A stretch of DNA of 64,000 bases from Rugalucina vietnamica (taxonomy: Eukaryota > Mollusca > Bivalvia > Lucinida > Lucinidae), in NCBI GenBank assembly GCA_964017185.1, contig OZ024874.1, positions 50,248,856 to 50,312,855 of the forward strand. Reading direction: 5' to 3'. The notes below the pieces were generated by a model that was not told the DNA's origin, made no database searches, and worked only from the letters and a program-made list of their open reading frames with translations. Below, in pieces: positions 23,835 through 35,099 of this stretch; the stretch's first letter is position 1; the number at the start of each line of letters is the position of its first letter. A program made the position numbers and the translations under genes.

Positions 23835-24132
23835 CTGCTATAATGAATTTCTACAAGAAACAACAAAGAAGGAACACACTTTATTCAAGATATGTTACCA
23901 CATTTTATCTAGGGCATGGATTTGCGTTAGGTGATTTAGCGATTCGATTGTTCTTCGGGAGTGATACTAAATACTGATCACACAGCTTTGCTAATTTTGC
24001 TGGATGTCTCTTATTCAATTTAATTAAAAAAAAAACTAATGAAATTGCTCCTCAGTATCCAAAATGATTGGGCCTTTTGCTAAACGCTTCTACTTGTCTT
24101 TTCATATTTTTTATTTTCTTTTTATAAAAAAA

Positions 24133-24320
24133 GTACAAGTAGGCAAAGATCAGGAAAAGGCGCAATCAGAAAAAGACTCCCACTCCAAAAACCAAGATGG
24201 GAAAAAACCAAACTAACAATCAGGTACTTATACCATGAAAACATTTCGTAAGCCGAATGAGCAGCTATTTTCCCAATAGGTGGCCACTCAGTTACCTTAA
24301 CTTAACTAAAAATATGCAAA
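24133..24320 (-). repeat. 3' tail of the second RT family
   Basis: Starts with the conserved end GTACAAGTAGGCAAAGATCAGG after an A-rich run and stops after AACTTAACTAAAAATATG. Nearly identical in its blocks to 16890-17160, so a fairly recent copy. Confidence 0.87.
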
Positions 24321-24324
24321 CAAA

Positions 24325-25166
24325 AATTTCTCAAGATCGGTCAACATGGAATATAGTTAAAAAATAGTTTTTAAAAGATCTAGACAGTGTTTTTGATAGG
24401 AAACATGTCATTGAGCATTTTTGGTTTTTATAAAACGATAGTGTACGAGTAAATCAGTGAAAATCAGACACTGTCATTAATTACCAGAATGCATTTCAGA
24501 CTTTACTTGACGGGAATATCGAATTCAAAGAAGAAAATGTCCTCTAATCTGTGAACTTCCAGAATTCAAAAACTGCAAAACTCGGCCCATGGACATTAGC
24601 AGGACATTACCTGTATTAAATTTTTCGTATTCAAAAACTTAGAGGCGCTATTCAAATTGTTCAAAAACGTTTTCGAACATGTCTTCAAATAAGGGTCGAA
24701 GTTGGGGTTCTTTGTATCGCAGTATATGGAAAAAGTGATTTCAACAACCACGTACGTATGTATATGGACCAGAAAGCATTTTGAAACTCGGCATCATCGA
24801 CCAAAACCTATTCGTTTTTATCTTCTCTGAACAAGTAAGTATCGTTTATTGTATGAAAGAATTTCCAGGCGTTTGGCCAACATCTATGGAAATTACATAG
24901 GCAATCATACGCTCACTGAAAATTTTTGACAGTTCATGTCAAGCAAACTTATTTGAAATGCGTTGGTGATCGTAAATGAAAGCACATTAGGTTTATTTGG
25001 CAGTACCATTGTAGTGTTATAACGAACAGTAAAACCAGCTTTGCAATCAACCTTGAAAATCAAACAACCATATACTAGATGAACACAACATTTTAAATGA
25101 AATTAGAAAACGTAAAAGAGAAATGTTATGCATGCAAGTAGTATGTAAGAATTGGCTGCAACATGC
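24325..25166. other. Unassigned sequence with an inverted fragment of the 4.4-kb unit
   Basis: At about 24830-24970, on the minus strand, lie the words of a block found four times on the plus strand between 34.6 and 51.3 kb (GAGCGTATGATTGCC, TTGGCCAAACGCCTGGAAATTC-like sequence, AACGATACTTACTTG). The rest shows no gene. Confidence 0.65.
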
Positions 25167-25392
25167 TATTTGAGCCGCTGGATGAGAAAACAAACAATCT
25201 ACATAGGCGAAATCAAAGGTAACCGCGAAGCTGATCAGCGCTTTTGTTTTCGCTGCACGGATAGTACAATCCTTATTCTTCTTCAATCCGAAATTTCAAA
25301 CTTCTAGCCTGCTTCTGTGACAGTACAGCTCAGTTTGTGTCGGACCTGGTCGGAACCCAAATTGTTGGTTTTCTCATGCACAGGCTCATTTG
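25167..25392 (-). mobile_element. Cruciform MITE, copy 2
   Basis: Ends TTTGAGCCGCTGGATGAGAAAAC and GGTTTTCTCATGCACAGGCTCATTT. Inside: GGTAACCGCGAAGCTGATCAG, GCTGCACGGATAGTACAAT, GCTTCTGTGACAGTACAGC and GTCGGACCTGGTCGGAA. One arm of the central palindrome is largely lost. Confidence 0.85.
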
Positions 25393-25463
25393 TTAGAGCC
25401 TTTGGTGTGTTTTCAATCCACATCACTATGTTTAAACATATATTAGGAAATATAGATTAAGTT

Positions 25464-26096
25464 ATAGGTAAAATATTTTGACTGTGCCGCTTGAATTCAC
25501 GTGATGAAGTTTTGTAAACACGGTATAAGGGACACCTATACAGGTCTCGGCAATCAACATAGGAGTGACGTCGGATTTTTTTCCGTTAGAAATATGAATG
25601 AAATAAAATCATTTGAACGATTGAAACAGACATTTTATTCAGATTTCTAATGGTAAATCTCTTACGTCATTCTCGTTTTAATTTAATCTAATTTAATTTC
25701 CGAGTATAGCTCGGCTCGATTTTGACCTCAGATGCGTCAAAAGATCGACGACTCCATGAAGTAGCAGGTGAAAGGTATATCAGTGCGAAATACCTCAAGT
25801 TTTCCGTTACACTTCGGTTGCACACACAGTAAGTATTTGTACTGTTACAATCTGAATATCCTTTCACGAGCTACTAACTTAAAGTAGACTCGCCGATCTT
25901 TTGACGCACCTGAGGTCAAAATCGAGCAAATACTATATTTGTTTTACGAATTTGTCCAGTGTCATGTGCAGCACGTGTTCATATTTTTTACCGTCATGGA
26001 GTTGCATTATTGAGAACATAGTTATTTAACAAGTCCGATCAACAAATGCATATCTATGTCAGAGATTAAGCGGCACAATCAAAGTATTTTACCTAT
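25464..26096. mobile_element. Nested inverted-repeat element
   Basis: Outer ends: ATAGGTAAAATATTTTGACTG plus GCCGCTT and, inverted, AAGCGGC plus CAATCAAAGTATTTTACCTAT. Inner pair at 25715-25926: CTCGATTTTGACCTCAG with GCGTCAAAAGATCG, repeated in reverse at the right side. No coding capacity. The two nested symmetrical pairs suggest a foldback-type element, or one element inside another. Confidence 0.8.
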
Positions 26097-26452
26097 TTAT
26101 GCACCTTTATCAGCAAAATAAATGCATATTTATGAATACCGGTATATGCATAATTTTGTACGATAATTAACCTAAATTTGATCAGAAATAACACTAAACT
26201 TTTATTATTTAAGTCGCCCATGATAAAGTTGTTGCTAATAAGATTTTAAACTACTAAATAATGATGAGAAACTTCGCAGAAGTGAAAATGTAGCATGCGC
26301 TGATTGTAGGATCCCGATAAATCTAGTAGTTTAACCGCTATTTGACGAATGGATTCTCCAATCGTTATCATTTTGGTGAGTCCACTTTCATATTTAGGGG
26401 CTTCAGGTAGGATTTTCAAATTTTATCCCATTTTTCGATGAAATTCCTCTAA

Positions 26453-26519
26453 GCAAACAGAATAGCCCCAGATGAGACGCCGCGTTCTGCGGCTTCCCAT
26501 CTGCGGTTATTCTGTTTGC
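26453..26519. repeat. Hairpin, about 67 bp
   Basis: Arms GCAAACAGAATA, CAGATG and GCCGCG-like words on the left mirror CGGC, CATCTG and TATTCTGTTTGC on the right. A related hairpin in the opposite context lies at about 41613-41673, and flanking sequence (26281-26450) is also found inverted near 41674-41800, so this is part of a dispersed element. Confidence 0.75.
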
Positions 26520-27083
26520 CTTTGTCCCATGAAAGGGACCCCAGGCTTAAATGAGTTAAAGAAGTTTTGCCCTTGCTACAGAAAAGTAGTCTGCAAAATA
26601 ACTAGAAGAGCCATTTACAACACCGTCATTCACTCGTATACGTCTTAATTCAAGCAAATTTCGCATTATATACATCTTTAACTGGATTACATGAGTCGGA
26701 CGAGCTGTAAAAGTCGGCGATGAAATCGGGAATTAGTTTATTCTTGAGCTGATTTTGGTTTGGCGCTTCTTTCATTAATTGGTAAAGGAATACATTGAAA
26801 ATCTTAAAAATCGTTCCCGATATAACACGACCATACCAACACTCATAAAACCATTATTTACATTATTTAAACGTTTAGAATCTCAACGATTTAAAATATA
26901 CCAACCAACAAAGAAAATTGTTATTTTTAGATCTTCTTAGAATTTAGATACAATATTTCGCGAGGTTCTTACTTCTTACTTTTTCATTTAAAAAAAAAAA
27001 TGTTGCGCAGCGACGTTTCTCACCTTGCATGTAATTTTATCACGAACAGCAAACAGTCTTGAAAATCAAACAACCATATACTA
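26520..27083. other. Fragment of the 4.4-kb unit and AT-rich sequence
   Basis: About 26600-26800 carries AGAGCCATTTACAACACC, CGTCTTAATTCAAGCAAAT and TATATACATCTTTAACTGG, which recur at 37730, 42430 and 51820. Nothing else is recognisable. Confidence 0.7.
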
Positions 27084-28252
27084 TACTGGCGTCAACAAAA
27101 ACGGCTTAGTCAAGTTTGACACGTCATACTGCAAATATTAACGACTTAAATTATTTTTAATATTGATCATATCTTTTACGAACCTTTTACGCATTGGGGA
27201 ATGCTGAAATGGAATTATTCAGACAATTGCTTGAAAAATGACATGCTGTCGAAAACGCACACCCCTCGCAAAATCCCTATTCTGTTCATGAACCGGTCTA
27301 TCAGGCATGGCTTCTTTCGCTCACTGAAAGATTCCTTTGCAATACCAACACATACGCCATAGAGTGGGATATCCACATGTGACCATAAGTTGTTGAAACT
27401 CATTTTTTGAAAACCGAATTTCGTTCTCTAGCGTTATTGACGTCACTGCAGCTAATGAATGGTAATCGCCGTCAAAATGGTCAAACAGTTTTTAAAGGCT
27501 ATCCTGACATAGCTATCGGACAAAGAATAGTTTCCATTGTTATTTCTCTTGCCTTTTAGCGTGAAACGAACGTCCTAACGAATAGCGTGTATTTAGCATA
27601 GTGAAATAAGCATCAGAATACCATTGCTCCATTCCTGGCTATTGATTTGAAATGATGCGAATACGTTATGAAAATTAACTCAAGATGTGCATCCGAATAT
27701 AACAACATAGTTTTTGAAATGCTTCATCATAAGAATTCGGAAGCATAAGAGACGTCGACGTCAAAATATTTTGCTACAGAAGGGTCGGCGAAAGAGCTAC
27801 GGTCACAAACATTGATAGAGGGAATTTTATACCAAAGCGAACGATGGTCCCGGACTTTGGAGTCACTTCGAACGCCAGAAACCGAACAGGATCATTCTTT
27901 CGCTCCGTCTGTTTCTTTTCTTGTGAAAAGTCCCTATGATTTTTTTCAGTATTTCAACTTCACGTAGTCCAGTAATGTTACGTTTCAAAATTTTGATGTT
28001 GTTAAGCTTTGCACGGCTTTCAAGAATTTTCACGTCAAACACGTCTGTAAAATGACGTCAGGATGCATTTTTAAAAATGGTGCACCCACGCAAGTTTTGA
28101 GAAAACTGCGCAGCTTAACCAAATTCGGTTTATGCTATACCATGAGAGGGAACGCAAAAATAAGGAAAATGCAAATTTCGTTTATATTGTATATCTATTG
28201 ACCAAGTTATGCAACATTTTCGATGACGCGTTTTTATTGACGTCAATATATA
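27084..28252. mobile_element. Insertion with short terminal inverted repeats and an empty-site copy nearby
   Basis: Left end TACTGGCGTCAACAAAAACG, right end CGCGTTTTTATTGACGTCAATATA, giving an inverted pair of about 20 bp. The sequence it splits (left part to 27083, right part from 28253) is found uninterrupted at about 25055-25140. The flanks carry similar ATACTA/ATATTA words that may be a worn target-site duplication. The longest open frame inside (62 codons at 27215-27403, minus) has no domain I recognise. Confidence 0.82.
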
Positions 28253-28356
28253 TTAGCACAACACACAACATTGTGAATGAAATTAGAAAACGTAAAAAGA
28301 AATGTCATAATGCATGTAAGTAGTAAGTAAGAATTCGCTCACGGCAACATGTTATC

Positions 28357-28402
<46 letters not shown>

Positions 28403-28727
28403 AGAAAAAAATGAATGTTACAAAATGCATTTTGTTAGGTAAAATTAGTAGGAGTTGGCGATCCGTTATATACATACGTATAAATGAATGAATGCAGACG
28501 GCTGCACTCTGCTATCAGTTTCCCTGCACTGATGCGTGCCTCTTAAAAAACTTCGTTGCGTGTTGAGAGTGTAGTTGGTTAACAATGTTTGTATTGCAGA
28601 GTTTGAAACATCAATTATGTCATTAATTTATCTACTTATTGCATATAAATTCGAGTGAACTGCTTTTAAACATATGGTCGCCATAGATCGGCAAGAGGAC
28701 GGTAACCGCGAGCATTCAATTTGAAAA
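28253..28727. other. Split sequence, poly-T run, otherwise nothing recognised
   Basis: 28253-28350 is the right half of the sequence interrupted by the previous insertion. A run of about 38 T lies at 28361-28398. The remainder has no repeat or gene I can name. Confidence 0.6.
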
Positions 28728-29268
28728 GGTACAAGTAGGCAAAGATCAGGAAAAGGCGCAATCAGAAAAAAGATTCCCAGTCCAAAAACCGAGGTGGGAT
28801 AAAACCAAACTAACAATCAGGTACTTATACCATGGAAACATATCGTAAGCCGAATGAGCAGCTATTTTCCCAATAGGTGGCCACTCAGTTACTTAAACTT
28901 AACTTAAATATGAAAACATGCATAAGGCGCAAAACAGCACAATTTTAAACACCAAGACATGAAACAAAAAGAACCACCACAGAAGTATCGCCTCGGAACG
29001 ATCAGTAACACAAATTTACTGGCGGGCTTCAACCGGTTTTACATGGCCATAACCTCACCCTCAGCTTCTGCAGTGGTTCATAACATTTAGTTAGTTCTTC
29101 GGTCCTCGTGGTGAATCACTTACTAGTCGATGAATCATCAAGAACAAACATTAATACCAGGACTCACAGATTGAGTAAGCTGCCCGACGATGGAGATCCC
29201 TGGGCGCCGAATAACCTACCAACTCCGGAGCAAAAGAAAAACACCAGTTGGACCCGGTGGGCCAGGTG
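28728..29268 (-). repeat. Second RT family, tail plus C-terminal coding remnant
   Basis: Family 3' end GGTACAAGTAGGCAAAGATC at 28728, complete tail to about 29080, then a minus-strand coding remnant reading NWCFSFAPELVGYSAPRDLH and RRAAYSICESW between about 29150 and 29260. The same peptide is seen at 38700-38790 and 59100-59200. It is cut off upstream of this peptide. Confidence 0.83.
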
Positions 29269-29339
29269 AAACCTGAATTGTTTATGGTGTCTTGTGTCGT
29301 TCTTTCCTTTCCCATGCGGAGTCTATCGGTCAGGATGAT

Positions 29340-29540
29340 AAATGAGCCTGTGCGTGAGAAAACCAACAATTTGTGTTTCCGACCAGGTCAGACACAAACC
29401 GGGCTGTACAATCACAGAAGATGGTTAGAGGCTGGAAATTTTGGATTTAGAAAGTAGAGACATTGTACTATCCGTGTAGCGAAAACAAAGGCGCTGATCA
29501 GCTTCGCAGTAACTTGGTTTTCCCATGCGGCGGCCCAAAT
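29340..29540 (+). mobile_element. Cruciform MITE, copy 3 (one palindrome arm deleted)
   Basis: Starts AAATGAGCCTGTGCGTGAGAAAACC, continues CCGACCAGGTCAGACACAAACC and GTACTATCCGTGTAGCGAAAACAAAGG-like sequence, then goes directly to GGTTTTCCCATGCGGCGG. The right half of the central palindrome is missing. Confidence 0.82.
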
Positions 29541-30888
29541 TTATTCTTACTAAAGACGAGAGTTCCACTTTTTTCTGGTGATAAAACTAGCTTCCCTATC
29601 TATCAGGTAATTTGTAATTGTCGTCTGGAGGGCGAAAGAGGTCCATAAGTCACTGTGACACATTTGTTTTCATAATGCTCAATTCGGTATCTGTCCGTCT
29701 ACCTAATCGAATCATGTTTAGACATAATGCCACAGATTGATCTTTTCCTAATGGAAATCTCAAACAAATTAGTTCACAGAAATCAAGATGCAAATTGAAA
29801 TATAGCTGTCTTTTTCCTGTCAATCTATCACAGTAATGCCAACGAGCATTTCTGAAAATCGACCGTTTGATTTTGAATAAGGCAACATTATGGCTAAGCA
29901 GTGAAGAAACAATACGTTTACGATTGTTACGATGCTTTTATACAGTCGTGCATAAACGAGTGAGAAAGCTCTTATTATTCTTACACTAGAATCACACAAA
30001 ACACTAAAGAAGCTAAAGTCGATGTTGGGACCCCGTAAAACATGATAATTAAGTTCCAAATTGAACCTGTTACGTTGGGGTCGATTTTCAGTAATGTCTC
30101 GTCTTTTTATTAATTTAAGTTTTGGAAACTTGTTTATTTGTTTGTTTGTTTGTTTGTTTTTATAGAGGATAAGCGTCCTTGTTAGCGTCATAACAATTTT
30201 AGTCGTCGGTACAGAGCCATCGCTTCTTGTTCTCTAGGGAGTCAATGCGTTTTGCCCGATGACACATTACGGTGCCGCCAGCATATCGAAAGCATTGCAC
30301 GCTTTGTACGATTATATCCATTACACGTTTCTTCCCATTTTGCAGGCCCTTTTGTTTCACACAAGAAGGGCGATGCTCCTACAGTAAATCTGTATAACTG
30401 CTTTGTTTTGCAGACTTCAATTAGTCATAAATCAGTTCTATTGTCAGACTGGGAAACAATGCGATCAATTTAACGAGATTTGACCATCAGAGCTGTCTTA
30501 TTAATCTACTTAATGCTGTTATCGAACTGGAGACAGGAAAAACTACAATCGCGTCTGTGCCTTTCAAACAATATTCTCTCACAATTATCAGTATGTAGGA
30601 CCCTGACATGATCATCACCGCCGTAGATCGGTTTGCTCAGAAAATACTCACATTTTGGAACAGACAGTAATATAATTACTAGTGGGGGAGTGGGGTAAAT
30701 GGAGTAATGGGTGCTGAATCAAACTTTTTAAATGCTCAGTCCCCAATGTTACAAAATATTTTGATGCTCAGCTCAACTGAAACTAAAATTCATCCTGCTA
30801 AAAATGTTAAAATGCCACCAACTCAGCATGATAAATTATTGGCTTTGACGGTCTAAAGCAAACATTTCAATTAATTTGGGCTATTTCC

Positions 30889-30922
<34 letters not shown>

Positions 30923-30923
30923 T

Positions 30924-31525
30924 TAGCTCATCTGAGCCGAAGACTCACAGGTGAGCTTATAGTACGGCCATGCCCCGTCGTCCGTCGTTGTCGTCGTCGT
31001 TGTCCTCAATGTTCAAACGCCTTCTTCTCTGAAACCACATGGCCAATCAAAGCCAAACTTCATATGGGGCATCCTTAGGAAGGGGGAATGAAAGTTTATA
31101 TAAATGGTCTAGGTCACATGACCAAGATGGCCGTCATGGCTATAAATAGCAAACAAATTAAACAATCTTCTTCTCCAGAAGCAGAAGGCCTATGATTTCT
31201 AAACTTGGCACGAAGCATCAGGCAGTGGAGCTCTACAAAGAATGTATAAATCAAGACTCTGGGATGACCTTGACCTTTTTTATGGCAAGGTCAACTTATG
31301 TCGCCCATGCATTTGAATGGGAAAAATAGGAATATGCCATTAAATGGCGAACTCTTGCAGTTAATTGGCAAATGGACTGAATTTTTATGATTTGAAAAAA
31401 GAGATTGACTCCAGGGGTTATTCTGCCCCTGCCCTGGTGTTATGTACATGCATATTACCTTTCTACAAGTCGGTATATATCTCAGGTCTCAGGTGAGCGT
31501 TTACAGGACCATTAGTCCTCTGGTT
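30924..31525 (+). mobile_element. Hairpin-ended element, single internal unit
   Basis: Left TTAGCTCATCTGAGCCGAAG and CTCACAGGTGAGC hairpin, then GTCGTCGTCGTTGTCC; one internal unit with GGTCACATGACCAAGATGGC, TGACCTTGACC and GGCAAGGTCAAC; right end TCAGGTGAGCG, AGGACCATTAGTCCTC and TGGTT. At about 600 bp it is the simplest member and shows what the multi-unit copies are built from. It directly follows a run of about 32 T. Confidence 0.88.
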
Positions 31526-31681
31526 GAGGAATTCAAATTAAATTACATTTCACTCTCAATTTTAATTCAAATTATTCTATTTTTGTACTTGTATATATGT
31601 TTGCCATATTTCATGTTTACCATGTATGACGATGTGCTGTATTACGCATTAATCAATAAATATCTGTTTTGTTCAAAATTA

Positions 31682-32628
31682 AGGATGTTCGCTGCTAACA
31701 TTTGACATTTCGGAACTTCCGGTTTTTCTTTTCTTGAATATCTCGTAAACGGTTGCAGATATTTTCCTAATATTTTATATTTGGATACATATTGATGATA
31801 TGCATTGAATGAGCCATGAAAATTGTCAATCTAAGAATCTTCATTTTTTCACCCCATTTTCTGCAACGTTTCAGAAAATTTTAGTTGTCAGTAAAATTAA
31901 GGGGGTAGGGTAGATTAAACTTGAATATTACACATCTTAAAATTAATTGCACTAGTTCGATGTTTATTTTAGCAGCAGTATATGTGTACATGGTCTTCTA
32001 AGTCAGTCTTTGTGTCTTAAGTGTGCTGGTTTTAAAATTTTAGGTGGTTTTATGGAATGGGCTTTTAGAAACAAAACAGCCGAAGAAAGGCTGAAAATGG
32101 CGATTTTCAAGTTGTTGGTTCTCTCTTATATGCTCACTACCCTATATATTTCTTTCTTTTATTCGAACAATATTACCAAGTTCTATGTTGTGTGAAAATA
32201 CAAGAAAAAGTTTGAATCAACAAATATGAATTTGGCACATTTCAAAATATTGATTTTTTTTTCCAACTTTTCAAGTATGGGGTAGGGTTGAAAAAGGAAT
32301 CGTAAAATTTTGTCATCCACTCTAAGTTGCAATTTTTTCTATGCTTTGGTCCAAAATAGTCTGCGTTACGTAATTATTATGACGTTTGAAAGCATTCTAG
32401 GTGCATGTTTGTTCAAGACAGGTATGTTTCAAAGAATTAAAAGTTAAATTAATTTTACCAAATATAAAACATGATGCTCAGAGTTCTCATCCAGAGGCCT
32501 GTAGCTTGAAAAAATGCACACTACCCTATATTTATTTTGTTTTCAAATGTCTTGTGTTGTATTTTGGAATCAAAAAAGAGTGGTTAGAAAAAAAGTTTGA
32601 ATACTTTTTCATTGGCAGCGAACATCCT
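31682..32628. mobile_element. Element with AGGATGTTCGCTGC inverted ends
   Basis: Left AGGATGTTCGCTGC, right GCAGCGAACATCCT, exact inverted ends of 14 bp around 947 bp. Flanking CAAAATTA and CAAAACTC may be a worn 8-bp duplication. Inside, CACTACCCTATAT occurs twice. No transposase frame; likely non-autonomous. Confidence 0.82.
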
Positions 32629-33899
32629 CAAAACTCAGCAGAGCATGAAAAACGTTTATAACCTCGGGACCAGGTTTCATTGCGAATCAGGATAAGCATA
32701 CGACAGTAGCCTATGTGTGTCCATAACATGAACTGTTTGCCACTCACGTTTGCCGCTTGGCATAATTTACATTAGCAGCTTGTCCTATCGAACCCGTCAT
32801 TAAACGAGAATTAAGTCAATTCAGTCTCACGACACGTTTGTCATACCATAGGAACACAATGAGTTTTTCTCTATATACCATCTCGAGGAGCCATCTACAA
32901 GATTAATGTATTGTTCCTACAGAATACTAATATCAAATCTATTTTCGTTGTACCATAAAGATTGACACAAACATTATTACAACTAATGGAACTCAGCAAA
33001 TCTGTGTAACTCGTTGTCATTGTGAGACTTATGTTAGTTGTAAATTAGTTCTGATGGTCGATGGACTAGATGAGATCAATTGACCGAGAGATGACCATCT
33101 CGTTTTGTCTTTGAGAACTATCTAATACACCATCCATCTAATATTATTACAAATGATAGAGCCAGTAAGATCACTCAATCGAAAACACAAGACTTTTTGC
33201 AATAACAGATGCAGTCATGGAAATGGACATACGAAACAAAAAAACTTTGAACCAAATTCTGGTTTAGACATTCTGGAATTGAAACTGATCGGACTTGAAA
33301 GAACAATTCCTGACGACAGAGAGCGATATATCATCGATTTCATCAGTTGCGACCAACAGCAATTATTGTCACGCACTGCATTGATGTATTGTCATCGTTT
33401 GAAAGTTCTTACAGGATAATGACTGCTAAAACTGAAAGGAAAGCAGGTAAGATCCATTGATGATCTGGTGTGTTTTGCTCAATGTGCTTCAAACTACAAA
33501 GGATGAATCATATTCTAACATGATGCCTTTGTAAATGTTAGCAATACAGACCATAGATTGCCAGGAATAAAGAAGACAGAAAAATCAAAGGCATGGGTCG
33601 ACAAGGAAGTATGGACAGTGAACGTTCATGAAGGGGATAACGCAGGTGCATTGAGCGATATGCTTTCGCTATCTCAGAAGATTTATTCCTGATATTATTC
33701 TTCTTGGACAATACTCTGTTCCTCCTTAACCCAATTTGATGTTCGCGTGCGAAGAATGAGATTTTCGTTGCATTTCTCTTATTTAATTTAATTAAACAAA
33801 TAATGAAATTGCTCCTAAGAATATCGCTCCGTCTAAGGCAATATGGTAACAATAACTTGCATTTGTCTCTTCTTATGCCACAGGGGCGGAAAAAGAATG

Positions 33900-33950
33900 T
33901 GGCCCGACCTGGACTCGAACCTAGCACTCTACCATTGAGCTTACGAGCAA
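33900..33950 (-). repeat. tRNA-like sequence 1 (anticodon arm deleted)
   Basis: Minus strand reads TTGCTCGTAAGCTCAATGG, then GTAGAGTGCTAGGTTCGAGTCC and a closing GGCCA. The A-box-like and B-box (GGTTCGAGTCC) parts are joined with about 22 nt missing compared with the next two copies, exactly where the anticodon arm should be. Not a working tRNA. Confidence 0.75.
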
Positions 33951-34102
33951 CTCGATCGAGCGGTTACATTTCCAGGCTGCTTTATAGATTCTTAACCGAA
34001 ACTGATCGGAACCATGCCAAAACCAACGAGACAGTCCCTTTGCTGCTGCCGAGCACGGACCCGCATTGAGCCACCAAATGTCACAGGGGCTACAAAAGAA
34101 CA

Positions 34103-34175
34103 TGACTCGACCGGGACTCGAACCCAGGGTCTCTCGCTTACCGAACGAGCATTCATATACTGAGCTAACGAGCCA
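34103..34175 (-). repeat. tRNA-like sequence 2, 73 nt
   Basis: Exactly 73 nt. The 5' TGGCTCG and 3' CGAGTCA make a seven-pair acceptor stem with one G-T. The anticodon stem CTCGT/GCGAG encloses a seven-base loop TCGGTAA, which would place GGT at the anticodon with an unusual C at position 33. The T arm CTGGG-TTCGAGT-CCCGG is intact. The D arm is poor. A GGT anticodon and C33 argue against a working gene; a tRNA-derived SINE head or tRNA pseudogene is likelier. Confidence 0.72.
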
Positions 34176-34285
34176 TACAGTCGGCCAGTTACTACCCCAC
34201 CCCCTGCTTAATTAGATTAATCCCCGAATCTATTCGGAACCATGCCGGGACTAACGAGACAATCCCTTTGCTGCCTGCACGCTCG

Positions 34286-34358
34286 TGACACGACCGGGAC
34301 TCGAACGTAGGGTCTTTCGCTTATCGTGCGAGCACTGTACCATAGAGCTACAAAGCCA
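34286..34358 (-). repeat. tRNA-like sequence 3, 73 nt
   Basis: Also 73 nt, aligned with copy 2. Acceptor pairs are worn (TGGCTTT against CGTGTCA). Anticodon stem CTCGC/GCGAA with loop ACGATAA; T arm contains CGTTCGAGTCCCGG. The spacing and the sequence between copies 2 and 3 (CGGAACCATGCC, AACGAGACAATCCCTTTGCTGC) match those between copies 1 and 2. Confidence 0.72.
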
Positions 34359-34379
34359 CACGATCGACCGGTGGAGCAG

Positions 34380-35099
34380 CCTTATATCTATTTAAAAATA
34401 TTTATTTAAGTACAGTTTAATCATTAAAGAACAGTGAATATTAATTTGCTACTCACTTGTTTAAGCACTTATCTCCCGCACTTCTTGTAATTTCAATTGC
34501 AAGGTTATTTGCATGAGGTATATGAGTGTCTGTGTGTTTTAAAGCTAATTGCATCTTCGATTATGCCTAACATGATATAATTAAAATGATGCTGCCAGCG
34601 ATGCGTAAAAAGCGTTCATTGTCCTCAAGGCATTTCTAATAAGTTAGCTGGACATGAACTCAAAAATTTTCAGCGAGCGTATGATTGCCAGTGGAGTTCC
34701 CATGGATATTGGCAAAACGACTGGAACTTCTTTCATACAATTAACGATACTTACTTGTTCAGAGCAAACAAAGACAAAGATTGCAGTGCAAATAAGTTTT
34801 AATCCATGGTTATAAAACATGTTTTATGCCGCCGCTCAAAAGCGTCCCCGTCCAACTCTATATCGGTGTGGCTGTTGCAATATTTCAATAAGACTTGTTG
34901 TGGTACGAAAATTGTTTAGGGACGATTTTTAAAAAATAATACGGAGTTGCATTTTGCAAACTTGTTGCAGTTAAAAGTATATATGGTAGATAATGGTAAG
35001 GAATTGTCGTAGAAACTTAAACGAAAAATACGCTGGCTGGTTAAACTGGCATTTTAGTTTGATTCAGATGGGCATAGAATTCGTTTACATACATATGAA
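34380..35099. other. Tandem-unit sequence, no gene
   Basis: Contains the block with GAGCGTATGATTGCC and GATACTTACTTG shared with the other tandem copies, and otherwise AT-rich sequence without a supportable open frame. Confidence 0.6.

Larger units (their letters stand above)
30743..32672. mobile_element. Second copy of the CCCGAGGTT MITE, split by nested insertions
   Basis: Left part 30743-30890 has ATGCTCAGCTCAACTG, TTCATCCTGCTAAAAATGTT, and AATTTGGGCTATTT; right part about 32629-32672 has CAGAGCATGAAAAACG and ACCTCGGGACC. These match the left and right portions of 3857-4100. Between them lie a poly-T run, a hairpin-ended element and a third element, giving three layers of insertion. Confidence 0.78.

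Noticed and set aside
33538..33927. Open frame of 129 codons, minus strand
   Set aside because: It starts inside tRNA-like sequence 1 and runs through tandem-unit sequence; the other three copies of that unit do not keep the frame.
34103..34358. Functional tRNA genes
   Set aside because: Anticodon loops lack the universal T at position 33, D arms are poor, one sister copy lacks the anticodon arm, and they occur in a repeat. tRNA-like repeat is the safer call.
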